From Altererythrobacter sp. XM-24bin4 (lineage in GTDB: Bacteria; Pseudomonadota; Alphaproteobacteria; Sphingomonadales; Sphingomonadaceae), in assembly GCA_003149575.1 (NCBI GenBank), contig QCWG01000001.1, positions 1,207,183 through 1,271,182 on the forward strand: a stretch of DNA of 64,000 bases, given 5' to 3'. Position 1 is the first letter of the stretch; the number at the start of each line of letters is the position of its first letter. This document shows positions 57,056 through 64,000 of this stretch, piece after piece. Position numbers and translations under genes: made by a program. The notes beneath the pieces are model-generated. The model was not told where the DNA came from and did not search any database. It saw only the letters and a program-made list of their open reading frames with translations.

Positions 57056-59971
57056 ATGTCCCTGACCAAAATTTCTGTACGCGGTGCGCGTGAGCACAAC
57101 CTCAAAGGTATCGATATCGATCTGCCGCGCGATGCGCTGATCGTGGTGACGGGCCTTTCGGGCAGCGGGAAAAGCTCGCTCGCATTCGATACGATCTATG
57201 CCGAGGGTCAGCGGCGCTATGTGGAATCGCTCAGCGCCTATGCTCGGCAATTCCTCGAAATGATGCAGAAGCCCGATGTCGAGCATATCGACGGGCTTTC
57301 TCCCGCAATCTCGATCGAGCAAAAGACGACGAGCCGCAATCCGCGCTCCACCGTGGCGACGGTGACCGAGATCTACGACTATATGCGGTTGTTGTGGGCG
57401 AGGGTGGGCGTGCCTTATTCACCCGCCACGGGAAAACCGATCAGCGCGCAGACCGTCGGCCAGATGGTCGACCGGGTGATAGAATTACCCGCAGGCACGC
57501 GGCTCTATCTGCTTGCGCCGGTGGTGCGCGGGCGCAAGGGCGAATACCGCAAGGAGCTAGCCGAATGGCAGAAGGCGGGCTTCACCCGCGTTCGAATCGA
57601 TGGCGAGATTTACGCGATCGAGGAAGCGCCCGCGCTCGACAAGAAATACAAGCACGATATCGAAGTGGTGGTTGACCGGCTGGCGGTGAAGGCCGGCCTG
57701 GAAACCCGCCTCGCGGACAGTTTTGAAACCGCGCTGAAGCTGACCGAAGGGTTGGCCTATGTCGATCTGGCGGATGGCGTTGTGCCGGGGCGCGAGGATG
57801 AAGGCGAGACTGGCGGCGCGATGAAGGGTGTGGGCATCCCTGCCAACCGCATCGTGTTTAGCGAGAAATTCGCCTGCCCGGTCAGCGGCTTCACCATCGA
57901 GGAGATCGAACCACGCCTGTTCTCATTCAACGCGCCGCAGGGGGCCTGCGCGACGTGCGACGGGATCGGCGAAAAACTGTTATTCGATCCGCAGCTGGTC
58001 GTGCCGAACGAAAGCCTGACGTTGAAACAAGGCGCGGTGGTGCCCTGGGCGAAGAGCAATCCCCCGTCACCTTATTACATGCAAGTGCTGACCAGCCTTG
58101 CGAAGGCGTATGACTTTGACATCACCACGCCTTGGAACCAGCTGGAGCCGGATCAGCGGATGATCATCCTGCACGGCACGGGCGGCATGCCGGTCGAGCT
58201 GACCTTTAAGGACGGGCGCAAGGAATATACCGTGCGCAAGCCGTTCGAAGGCGTGATCGGCAATCTCAACCGCCGATTGCTTCAGACCGAAAGCGCGTGG
58301 ATGCGCGAGGAGCTGAGCAAGTTCCAGACCGCGCAGCCGTGCGAAAGCTGCCATGGCAAGCGCCTGAATGAGAAAGCGCTGGCGGTGCGCGTCGCGGGCA
58401 CCGATATTGCCGATCCGGTCAGGATGAGCGTTTCCGATGCCAAGGAATGGTTCCTTGGCCTTGAAGCCAAGCTCAATGAAACGCAGCAACAGATTGCGCG
58501 CGCCATCCTGAAGGAAATCAACGAGCGGCTGGGCTTCCTCGACAATGTCGGCCTAGACTACCTCAACCTCGACCGTACATCCGGCACGCTGTCAGGTGGG
58601 GAGAGCCAACGTATCCGGCTCGCCAGCCAGATCGGCAGCGGGCTTTCCGGCGTGCTCTACGTACTCGACGAGCCCAGCATCGGCCTGCACCAGCGCGACA
58701 ATGATCGCCTGCTGGAGACATTGAAGCGGCTGCGCGATCTCGGCAATACCGTGATCGTGGTAGAGCATGACGAAGACGCGATCCGTCAGGCGGATCATAT
58801 CGTCGATCTGGGCCCCGGCGCGGGTGTGCGCGGCGGCGAAGTGGTGGCGCAAGGCACGCTGAAACAGATCATGAAGGCCAAGAATTCGATGACCGCCGAT
58901 TATCTGACCGGGCGGCGCGAGATCGCGGTTCCGGCCACGCGGCGCAAGGGCAATGGCCACAAGCTGACGGTGAAGGGCGCGCGGGCGAACAATCTGAAAG
59001 ACGTCACTGCCAGCATCCCGCTCGGCATATTCACTTGCATCACCGGCGTATCGGGCAGCGGCAAGTCCAGCTTCACGATCGACACGCTCTATGCCGCCGC
59101 CGCGCGCACATTGAACGGCGCGCGCGTGATTGCGGGCGCGCATGACAAGGTTACGGGGCTGGAGTTTTGCGACAAGGTGATCGAGATTGACCAGTCGCCG
59201 ATCGGTCGTACCCCACGGAGCAACCCTGCCACCTACACCGGCGCCTTCACAAATATCCGGGACTGGTTCGCCGGCCTGCCAGAGGCGCAGGCGCGCGGCT
59301 ACAAACCCGGGCGCTTTTCGTTCAACGTCAAGGGTGGCCGATGCGAGGCCTGCACCGGCGACGGGTTGATCAAGATCGAAATGCACTTCCTTCCCGATGT
59401 CTATGTGACGTGCGAGGAATGCGGCGGGCGTCGCTACAATCGTGAAACGCTGGAGGTGAAGTTCAAGGGGCTTTCCATCGCCGACGTGCTCGACATGACG
59501 ATCGAGGATGCGGAGGAGTTCTTCAAGGCCGTGCCCCCCATCCGCGACAAGATGCATATGCTGAATGAAGTGGGGCTGGGCTACGTCAAAGTGGGCCAGC
59601 AAGCGACCACGCTGTCAGGCGGCGAGGCGCAGCGGGTGAAACTGGCGAAGGAACTCAGCAAACGCAGCACCGGGCAAACACTCTACATTCTGGACGAGCC
59701 GACCACGGGCCTGCATTTCGAGGATGTGCGCAAGCTCTTGGAAGTGCTGCACAGGCTGGTCGACCAGGGCAATTCGGTGGTGGTGATCGAGCACAATCTG
59801 GATGTGATCAAAACCGCGGACCATATCCTCGACCTTGGCCCTGATGGCGGCGTGCGTGGGGGGGAGATCGTGGCGGAGGGGACGCCCGAAGAAGTGGCTC
59901 ACGAACCGCGCTCTTTCACGGGGCAGTATCTTGCGAACATGCTGGACAAATCGAGGCAGGCGGCGAAATAA
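57056..59971 (+). CDS. uvrA: Excinuclease ABC subunit A
   Basis: 971 residues. Damage-recognition ATPase of nucleotide excision repair. Two ABC halves: Walker [14 protein letters not shown] near residue 31 and [14 protein letters not shown] near 663; signatures [16 protein letters not shown] and [15 protein letters not shown]; Walker [15 protein letters not shown] and [14 protein letters not shown]. Zinc modules: [20 protein letters not shown] with CATCDG, and [20 protein letters not shown] with CEECGGRR. Controlled by a LexA box directly upstream. Confidence 0.98.
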   Translation: MSLTKISVRGAREHNLKGIDIDLPRDALIVVTGLSGSGKSSLAFDTIYAEGQRRYVESLSAYARQFLEMMQKPDVEHIDGLSPAISIEQKTTSRNPRSTVATVTEIYDYMRLLWARVGVPYSPATGKPISAQTVGQMVDRVIELPAGTRLYLLAPVVRGRKGEYRKELAEWQKAGFTRVRIDGEIYAIEEAPALDKKYKHDIEVVVDRLAVKAGLETRLADSFETALKLTEGLAYVDLADGVVPGREDEGETGGAMKGVGIPANRIVFSEKFACPVSGFTIEEIEPRLFSFNAPQGACATCDGIGEKLLFDPQLVVPNESLTLKQGAVVPWAKSNPPSPYYMQVLTSLAKAYDFDITTPWNQLEPDQRMIILHGTGGMPVELTFKDGRKEYTVRKPFEGVIGNLNRRLLQTESAWMREELSKFQTAQPCESCHGKRLNEKALAVRVAGTDIADPVRMSVSDAKEWFLGLEAKLNETQQQIARAILKEINERLGFLDNVGLDYLNLDRTSGTLSGGESQRIRLASQIGSGLSGVLYVLDEPSIGLHQRDNDRLLETLKRLRDLGNTVIVVEHDEDAIRQADHIVDLGPGAGVRGGEVVAQGTLKQIMKAKNSMTADYLTGRREIAVPATRRKGNGHKLTVKGARANNLKDVTASIPLGIFTCITGVSGSGKSSFTIDTLYAAAARTLNGARVIAGAHDKVTGLEFCDKVIEIDQSPIGRTPRSNPATYTGAFTNIRDWFAGLPEAQARGYKPGRFSFNVKGGRCEACTGDGLIKIEMHFLPDVYVTCEECGGRRYNRETLEVKFKGLSIADVLDMTIEDAEEFFKAVPPIRDKMHMLNEVGLGYVKVGQQATTLSGGEAQRVKLAKELSKRSTGQTLYILDEPTTGLHFEDVRKLLEVLHRLVDQGNSVVVIEHNLDVIKTADHILDLGPDGGVRGGEIVAEGTPEEVAHEPRSFTGQYLANMLDKSRQAAK

Positions 59972-59996
59972 ACCCCTCTACCAAGGGAGGTGACAC

Positions 59997-60254
59997 ATGG
60001 AATTGGAAGCGTTCTTTCTGACGGCGGCGGAGATTTCCGTCGTGTTGATCGGGTTTGTTACGATCTTCCTGACCTTCGTGATGAGCGGGCGAGAGATCGG
60101 CAAGGCAGACCGGATGCACAGCCGTGCGTTGCTGACCGGGGCCTACCCCTTGCTATTCGTACCCTTCGTGTCGGTCGCGGCCAATGCCTATGGCGCGAGC
60201 GAGGCGACCGCACTGCTCAGTTTCCACCTTGCCGGAGGGCTCCAAGCGTCATGA
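59997..60254 (+). CDS. Small membrane protein, first half of a probable split gene
   Basis: 85 residues with a strong ribosome site GGGAGGTGAC. Two membrane helices: TAAEISVVLIGFVTIFLTFV and LLTGAYPLLFVPFVSVAAN. The frame ends with TGA at 60252, overlapping the ATG of the next frame (ATGA). The next frame continues with two more helices, and AGGLQAS reads smoothly into IGIVMTGFY if shifted. So this is either a coupled gene pair or one four-helix protein gene broken by a frameshift near 60245. Confidence 0.55.
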   Translation: MELEAFFLTAAEISVVLIGFVTIFLTFVMSGREIGKADRMHSRALLTGAYPLLFVPFVSVAANAYGASEATALLSFHLAGGLQAS

Positions 60255-60475
60255 TCGGTATCGTGATGACGGGCTTCTATTCGCGGCTGAGCCAGGCCGA
60301 AGTCAGGGAAGTCGGCTGGATATACACCTTGGTGTCATTCACACTGGGCTGGGGTGCCGGGGGTTTTTTCTGGGCAGACGCGCTCGGCTATGCGCCCGCG
60401 GGCAATGCGGTGGTGGCGGTGATTTTGAGCTTCCTGCTGACGGGAACCGTGCTGTTCAGCTTTGCCGCGCAGTAG
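60251..60475 (+). CDS. Small membrane protein, second half of a probable split gene
   Basis: 74 residues from ATG 60251, in the +2 frame relative to the gene before. It holds two membrane segments (EVGWIYTLVSFTLGWGAGGF and AVVAVILSFLLTGTVLFSFA). No ribosome site of its own; translation would rely on stop-start coupling. Function unknown. If the two halves are one gene, the whole is about 158 residues with four helices. Confidence 0.5.
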   Translation: MIGIVMTGFYSRLSQAEVREVGWIYTLVSFTLGWGAGGFFWADALGYAPAGNAVVAVILSFLLTGTVLFSFAAQ

Positions 60476-60522
60476 ATGAAGCTGTTCGACTGGAAGAACT
60501 CGCGGGGTGCGGGCGGGGGCGG

Positions 60523-61131
60523 TTAGCGCCCCGTAGCGGCCATCAGCGCGGCCAGGCCTTCGCTCTCTTCGCTGGTGAGCTCGAGCGGGGCGCCACAGCG
60601 CGGATCGGTCTTCTGAAGTGCGCGGATCATCGCGTCATTGATCGGGATCGGGTCACAGCCATTGTCCGTGCTGCAGATCATGTCGAACTCGGGCCGCGCC
60701 TTCTCATGGCATTCCAGGCAATTGCCGTCGAACCGGTTGACGACGTCGACATGTCCCCGCTTGCGGATCGCGGTGCCTTCAGGAGAAACTTCGAATTCGA
60801 AGAACTCCCAATCCTTGGTGTCCGCATTGAAACCTTTTGCGCGTTTGACCATCGCTTCGCCTGGAACAAGCTGGACGACCGAACCAACCGGAAAGACGCC
60901 GCCGTCCTCGGACGACGCAACTGCAACGGTCGCTTCCAGGTCGCCATCAAGGTTGCCGACGAAGAAACGGTCAACCTGGGTCAGATCGCGGATGCAGCCG
61001 AAGCTGGCCGCTGTCATGTTCTCGGTCGCTGACGCCGCAGTGTCCGGCGCTTGCTCGGCCGGCTCTGCACAAGCCGAGAGTGTCAGCGCGATGGCGGATA
61101 CGAAAGCGATGTTTGCGAAGTTGCGTGTCAT
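60523..61131 (-). CDS. Lipoprotein with a single c-type heme motif (cytochrome P460-like)
   Basis: 202 residues from ATG 61131 (a longer frame to 61182 lacks a signal). Lipoprotein signal with lipobox LSAC (Cys21). Heme attachment motif CLECH (138-142) in NCLECHEKARPEFDMIC. Before it, PVGSVVQLVPGEAMVKRAKG and DTKDWEFFEFEVSPEGTAIR resemble the beta-sheet of cytochrome P460/NosR-independent c'-beta proteins. Two further Cys (153, 159) may form a disulfide. Likely an electron carrier or NO/hydroxylamine-related protein at the periplasmic membrane face; substrate is unknown. Confidence 0.7.
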   Translation of the reverse strand: MTRNFANIAFVSAIALTLSACAEPAEQAPDTAASATENMTAASFGCIRDLTQVDRFFVGNLDGDLEATVAVASSEDGGVFPVGSVVQLVPGEAMVKRAKGFNADTKDWEFFEFEVSPEGTAIRKRGHVDVVNRFDGNCLECHEKARPEFDMICSTDNGCDPIPINDAMIRALQKTDPRCGAPLELTSEESEGLAALMAATGR

Positions 61132-61206
61132 GGAAACCACCCCCGGTTTGCGAGCCGGAGACTGGGGTGCTGGGGCGCTCAAGTCAAATGCGAAATTGGT
61201 GCAAGA

Positions 61207-61758
61207 TCAACTCGCCAACAGTTCTATACGTACTTCGCCCACTCCACGTCGGACCAGGCCGATTTCCTCTGCGGCGGCGCGGCTTAGGTCAATCACGCGA
61301 TTAGGCGTGAAGGGACCGCGATCATTGATCCTGACGATAATGGATCGGCCGTTGCCGGTATTAGTGACAAGCACCATGCTGCCAAAGGGAAGCGTCTTGT
61401 GCGCCGCAGTCATCGCCCGCATGTCAAATCGCTCTCCATTGGCAGTTCTTCGGCCGTGAAAGCGGCGCCCGTAGTAGGAGGCGTGACCGGTGCCGAGATC
61501 GCGTACGACATCACCGACGGCTGGCTCTTGTGGCGGTTCGATCTCAGAAATGTCGACGGCGTCGTAAGGATGGTCGTGCGGAGGGAGGGGGATGTCGAAC
61601 TCGGAAAAGCCATCTTGGAAGCTCTGGTCTTCTTGCTGGGCTTCTGAATATCCGTCCTCGCCCGCATCCTGTCCTACAACCGGCGGCGAAGCTATAGCGA
61701 GCAAGCTCACTATGAGGGCGCAGCAAATCCGCGCATGAAGATGGAAAGCCCTCTCCAT
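61207..61758 (-). CDS. rlpA: RlpA-family septal/peptidoglycan protein
   Basis: 183 residues from ATG 61758. Signal peptide [20 protein letters not shown]. An acidic linker (about 30-90), then the double-psi beta-barrel: [60 protein letters not shown] with the conserved Asp, and [15 protein letters not shown]. RlpA enzymes are lytic transglycosylases acting on stripped glycan strands. No SPOR domain follows, so it is the short form and not clearly septal. Confidence 0.88.
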   Translation of the reverse strand: MERAFHLHARICCALIVSLLAIASPPVVGQDAGEDGYSEAQQEDQSFQDGFSEFDIPLPPHDHPYDAVDISEIEPPQEPAVGDVVRDLGTGHASYYGRRFHGRRTANGERFDMRAMTAAHKTLPFGSMVLVTNTGNGRSIIVRINDRGPFTPNRVIDLSRAAAEEIGLVRRGVGEVRIELLAS

Positions 61759-61902
61759 TCCGGAAGAATAGCCAAGCAGGGTAGCAATATGCAAATTTCC
61801 GCTGCGCAAGCCGGCGCTTGGGCGGCTGCATCGAGCGAAAGTTGTGCGAAATCTGCGTCCAGCTGCGTGCCCGGTACGGGAAGAAGTCTGTACTCCAAGA
61901 AC

Positions 61903-61937
61903 CAAAAGCAAATGGGGCCGACATTGCTGCCGACCCC
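61903..61937 (-). terminator. Minus-strand terminator of an unknown transcript
   Basis: On the minus strand GGGGTCGGCA, loop GCAA, TGTCGGCCCC (10 bp with G-U pairs) is followed by ATTTGCTTTTGG. It stands about 590 bases behind the argG stop and 145 bases before the rlpA start. It marks the end of some minus-strand transcript that is not otherwise accounted for. Confidence 0.65.
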
Positions 61938-62454
61938 ACTCTTACCGTCGCGTGGTCTTCTTGTCCGGCGAACCTTTCAAGAAGCGCTTGGCACTCGGTT
62001 TCTATCCCCTCCAACGGGTTGGAGGTTCTTTTCACCGACGCTCGCGTCGGCATCCGGTCTCGCCTTTCAACTCAGTCCTACCTGTCCGTGCCGAAGCCTT
62101 TTCAAGCGGTGCTGTGTCTTCCAACGCTACCGAGACCATTCCCCCTTCGCGATCACTTCCCTCAAACGGCTGGTTTCTGCCTCAGCTTCCACCTTCCTCG
62201 GTCCACAACCAGGTTCCTGGCCTATCCAGTGAATGTGCTTCGCGTTCTTCTCAGGCAACTGCACTTGCTTCCAGTTTGCACCTTCTGCATATCCAGTCTC
62301 GAAGTCCGCGTGGAAAAAATCCACTGCGTCGGTTTTTTGAGAAACTCTCGTGAAATCAACTCGTTGGAGCCAAATTTCCGGTTGGGTTTCTCTCCCTTCC
62401 GATGTTTCAAGACTGCGCCCTCGCAGTGAGTCGCGCAAGCTTTGCAACCCCGAC

Positions 62455-62497
62455 TTATCCACTTTCCCTCAGATCACCTGTGGACGCGCGTGGATAA
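62455..62497. promoter_or_regulatory. Pair of DnaA-box-like sequences
   Basis: TTATCCACT at 62455-62463 on the plus strand and TTATCCACG (as its complement, 62489-62497) on the minus strand; a third partial site TGTGGA lies between. Consensus DnaA box is TTATCCACA, so each has one mismatch. They sit 32 bases behind the argG stop. No origin genes are near; they may titrate DnaA or be chance. Confidence 0.4.
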
Positions 62498-62528
62498 CTC
62501 AACCATTCGTCGAAAATGTGTGTTAGCC

Positions 62529-63746
62529 TCAGGCGTGATCGCGTTTCGCAAGCAACTTGAGCCGTAAAGCGTTCAGCTTGATGAAGCCTTCAGCGTCTTT
62601 TTGATCGTAAGCGCCGGCATCGTCTTCGAAAGTGACGTGCGATTCGGAGTAGAGCGAGTTCGCGCTCTTACGTCCAACTACGCCTGCAACACCTTTGTAG
62701 AGCTTCAGGCGAACCCTACCGCTGACTTTCTCCTGACTGTGGTCAATCGCCGCCTGCAGCATTTCGCGTTCAGGGGCGAACCAGAACCCGTTGTAGATCA
62801 GCTCTGCATATTTGGGCATCAGCTCATCCTTGAGATGGGCTGCCCCGCGATCAAGCGTGATCTGCTCGATCCCGCGATGTGCGCGGGCATAAATCTCGCC
62901 GCCCGGAGTTTCATACATGCCGCGCGACTTCATCCCGACGAAACGGTTCTCGACCAGATCGAGCCGGCCAATGCCGTGCTTGCGACCTAGATCATTCAGC
63001 GCGGTCAGCAGCTCGGCAGGCGACATCGCTTCACCGTTTAGCGCCACTCCATCGCCGCGTTCGAAATCGATGGTGATATATTCGGGTGTATCCGGCGCGC
63101 CCTCAGGGTTGTCGGTGCGCGAATAGACATAATCCGGCGTCTCTTCCCACGGGTCTTCCAGGACTTTGCCCTCAGACGAGGTGTGGAGCAGGTTCGCATC
63201 GGTCGAGAACGGGCTCTCACCGCGCTTGTCTTTAGGCACGACGATCTGGTGCTTCTCCGCCCATTCGATCAGCGCGGTCCGGCTGGTCAGGTCCCACTCG
63301 CGCCAAGGCGCAATGACTTTGATGTCGGGGTCAAGCGCATATGCGCTCAGCTCGAAACGAACCTGATCATTGCCTTTGCCGGTTGCACCATGCGCTATCG
63401 CATCAGCGCCTGTCTCATGCGCAATTTCGACCAATCGTTTAGAGATCAGAGGTCGCGCAATGGAGGTGCCCAGCAGATAGTCGCCTTCATAGCGTGCATT
63501 GGCGCGCATCATCGGGAATACGAAATCGCGAACGAATTCCTCGCGCAGATCTTCGATATAGATGTGCTTGTCCGGAATGCCCATCGCACGCGCCTTGGTA
63601 CGGGCAGGCTCGATCTCTTCACCTTGGCCGAGGTCGGCGGTGAATGTCACCACTTCGCAGCCGCGCTCTACCTCTAGCCATTTCGCGATGACCGAGGTGT
63701 CGAGACCTCCGGAATAGGCGAGAACAACACGTTTGATATCTGGCAT
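62529..63746 (-). CDS. argG: Argininosuccinate synthase
   Basis: 405 residues from ATG 63746 ([20 protein letters not shown]); a longer frame to 63857 is not family-like. Joins citrulline and aspartate using ATP in arginine synthesis. Seen: AYSGGLDTS pyrophosphatase-type ATP loop at 10-18, [39 protein letters not shown] and [13 protein letters not shown] near the end. argH is not adjacent. Start is preceded by AGGTTTCCAAGA, a modest ribosome site. Confidence 0.97.
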   Translation of the reverse strand: MPDIKRVVLAYSGGLDTSVIAKWLEVERGCEVVTFTADLGQGEEIEPARTKARAMGIPDKHIYIEDLREEFVRDFVFPMMRANARYEGDYLLGTSIARPLISKRLVEIAHETGADAIAHGATGKGNDQVRFELSAYALDPDIKVIAPWREWDLTSRTALIEWAEKHQIVVPKDKRGESPFSTDANLLHTSSEGKVLEDPWEETPDYVYSRTDNPEGAPDTPEYITIDFERGDGVALNGEAMSPAELLTALNDLGRKHGIGRLDLVENRFVGMKSRGMYETPGGEIYARAHRGIEQITLDRGAAHLKDELMPKYAELIYNGFWFAPEREMLQAAIDHSQEKVSGRVRLKLYKGVAGVVGRKSANSLYSESHVTFEDDAGAYDQKDAEGFIKLNALRLKLLAKRDHA

Positions 63747-63911
63747 TCTTGGAAACCTCTTTTCAATCGCCGCGCGGCTAGCAGGAGCAAGGGGAAGGGG
63801 CAATGAAGAAGCGTGTTGCAAGGGTGTAGTCGAGCTTCGTGCGCTGCGAAAAATCATGAGAAATGAGTTAGAAGGTACTATCTAACGACTTCAGAGGCGG
63901 GAGAAGCAGTG

Positions 63912-64000
63912 ATGGCTAGTATGTGGGTAAACGCGCGCGAAATGGCGCAAATGGCGCCGCCAGAGCGCAATCGCTGGGTCGACTTCCTGCGCGCGCTGTC
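63912..64000 (+). CDS. Start of an acyltransferase-3 family membrane protein (3' end beyond window)
   Basis: Only about 30 codons are visible: MASMWVNAREMAQMAPPERN then RWVDFLRAL. The RNRWVDFLRALS-type start is the well-known first helix of acyltransferase-3 (NodX/OafA) proteins, which acylate sugars or glycans at the inner membrane. The ATG at 63921 is a second choice. It is divergent from argG. Confidence is limited by length. Confidence 0.6.
   Translation, partial: MASMWVNAREMAQMAPPERNRWVDFLRAL

Larger units (their letters stand above)
61759..62528. other. 0.77 kb stretch without a clear gene, before argG
   Basis: Neither strand shows a convincing gene. The minus strand is purine-rich and has short open pieces: 62462-62127 (111 codons from GTG, beginning with a DnaA-box-like stretch), 62138-62028 (about 36 codons) and a 20-codon piece ending AKRFLKGSPDKKTTRR. 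None matches a family. A perfect hairpin CCTCCAAC/GTTGGAGG lies near 62010-62028 and a GNRA-loop terminator at 61903-61937 on the minus strand. It could be a decayed gene, a long argG 3' end, or a structured RNA. Confidence 0.4.

Noticed and set aside
62127-62462. 111-codon minus-strand gene before argG
   Set aside because: GTG start overlaps a DnaA-box-like site, no ribosome site or family; kept only as part of the unassigned stretch.
61938-62500. tmRNA, RNase P RNA or 6S RNA in the gap before argG
   Set aside because: None of the conserved cores of these RNAs could be recognised, so no named RNA gene is called.

Overview
The window is chromosomal core sequence from an alphaproteobacterium, most likely order Sphingomonadales and probably the Erythrobacteraceae. 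This is inferred from gene content and protein character: a str-S10-spc-alpha ribosomal cluster with adk inside it, a long Ala/Pro/Glu tail on L3 and head on S5, promoters of the TTGACC-N17-TAAAGG type, a GAAC-N7-GAAC SOS box, MetZ-type methionine synthesis, and an mdh-sucD-sucAB-lpd block. No tRNA, rRNA, CRISPR array, prophage or intact insertion sequence was seen.

Layout. 1-10.3 kb holds mixed housekeeping genes: the end of a TlyA-type rRNA methyltransferase, a conserved unknown, a tiny Cys-Cys-rich lipoprotein, TspO, UbiK, recO-leuB, a small secreted membrane protein, metZ, an HCCA isomerase-like protein, a haloalkane dehalogenase remnant, apaG, a LysR regulator with a GNAT enzyme, and a prepilin peptidase with an unknown partner. 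10.3-31.9 kb is the ribosomal supercluster: rpsL-rpsG-fusA-tuf, rpsJ to rpsQ, rplN to rpmD, rplO-secY-adk, an SRPBCC-domain gene, then rpsM-rpsK-rpoA-rplQ. Promoters, hairpin leaders and an internal terminator break it into transcription blocks. 31.9-40.5 kb carries a glyoxalase-superfamily protein, a serine hydrolase, an S9 prolyl oligopeptidase, two tandem paralogous Arg/Tyr/Asp-rich exported proteins, and an amidase-PepSY-TRIC operon. 40.8-48.7 kb is a TCA-cycle block on the minus strand (mdh, unknown, sucD, sucA, sucB, lpdA; sucC is absent). 48.9-56.3 kb holds a GGDEF-EAL protein, a small unknown, a three-gene metal-chelate ABC importer and an M3 peptidase lipoprotein. 56.3-64 kb holds a truncated TIR-domain gene, SOS-regulated uvrA, a split membrane protein, a single-heme lipoprotein, an RlpA-type protein, a 0.77 kb stretch without a clear gene, argG, and the start of an acyltransferase.

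No clearly new multi-gene system was found. The observations most worth a second look are: Arg instead of Lys at S12 position 88; a palindromic leader element found upstream of both rpsL and rplQ with compensatory base changes; the repeat-built acidic head on S5 and tail on L3; the Cys-Cys repeat lipoprotein; the hairpin over the metZ start; the TIR and dehalogenase gene stumps; and the unexplained minus-strand terminator and DnaA-box pair near argG.
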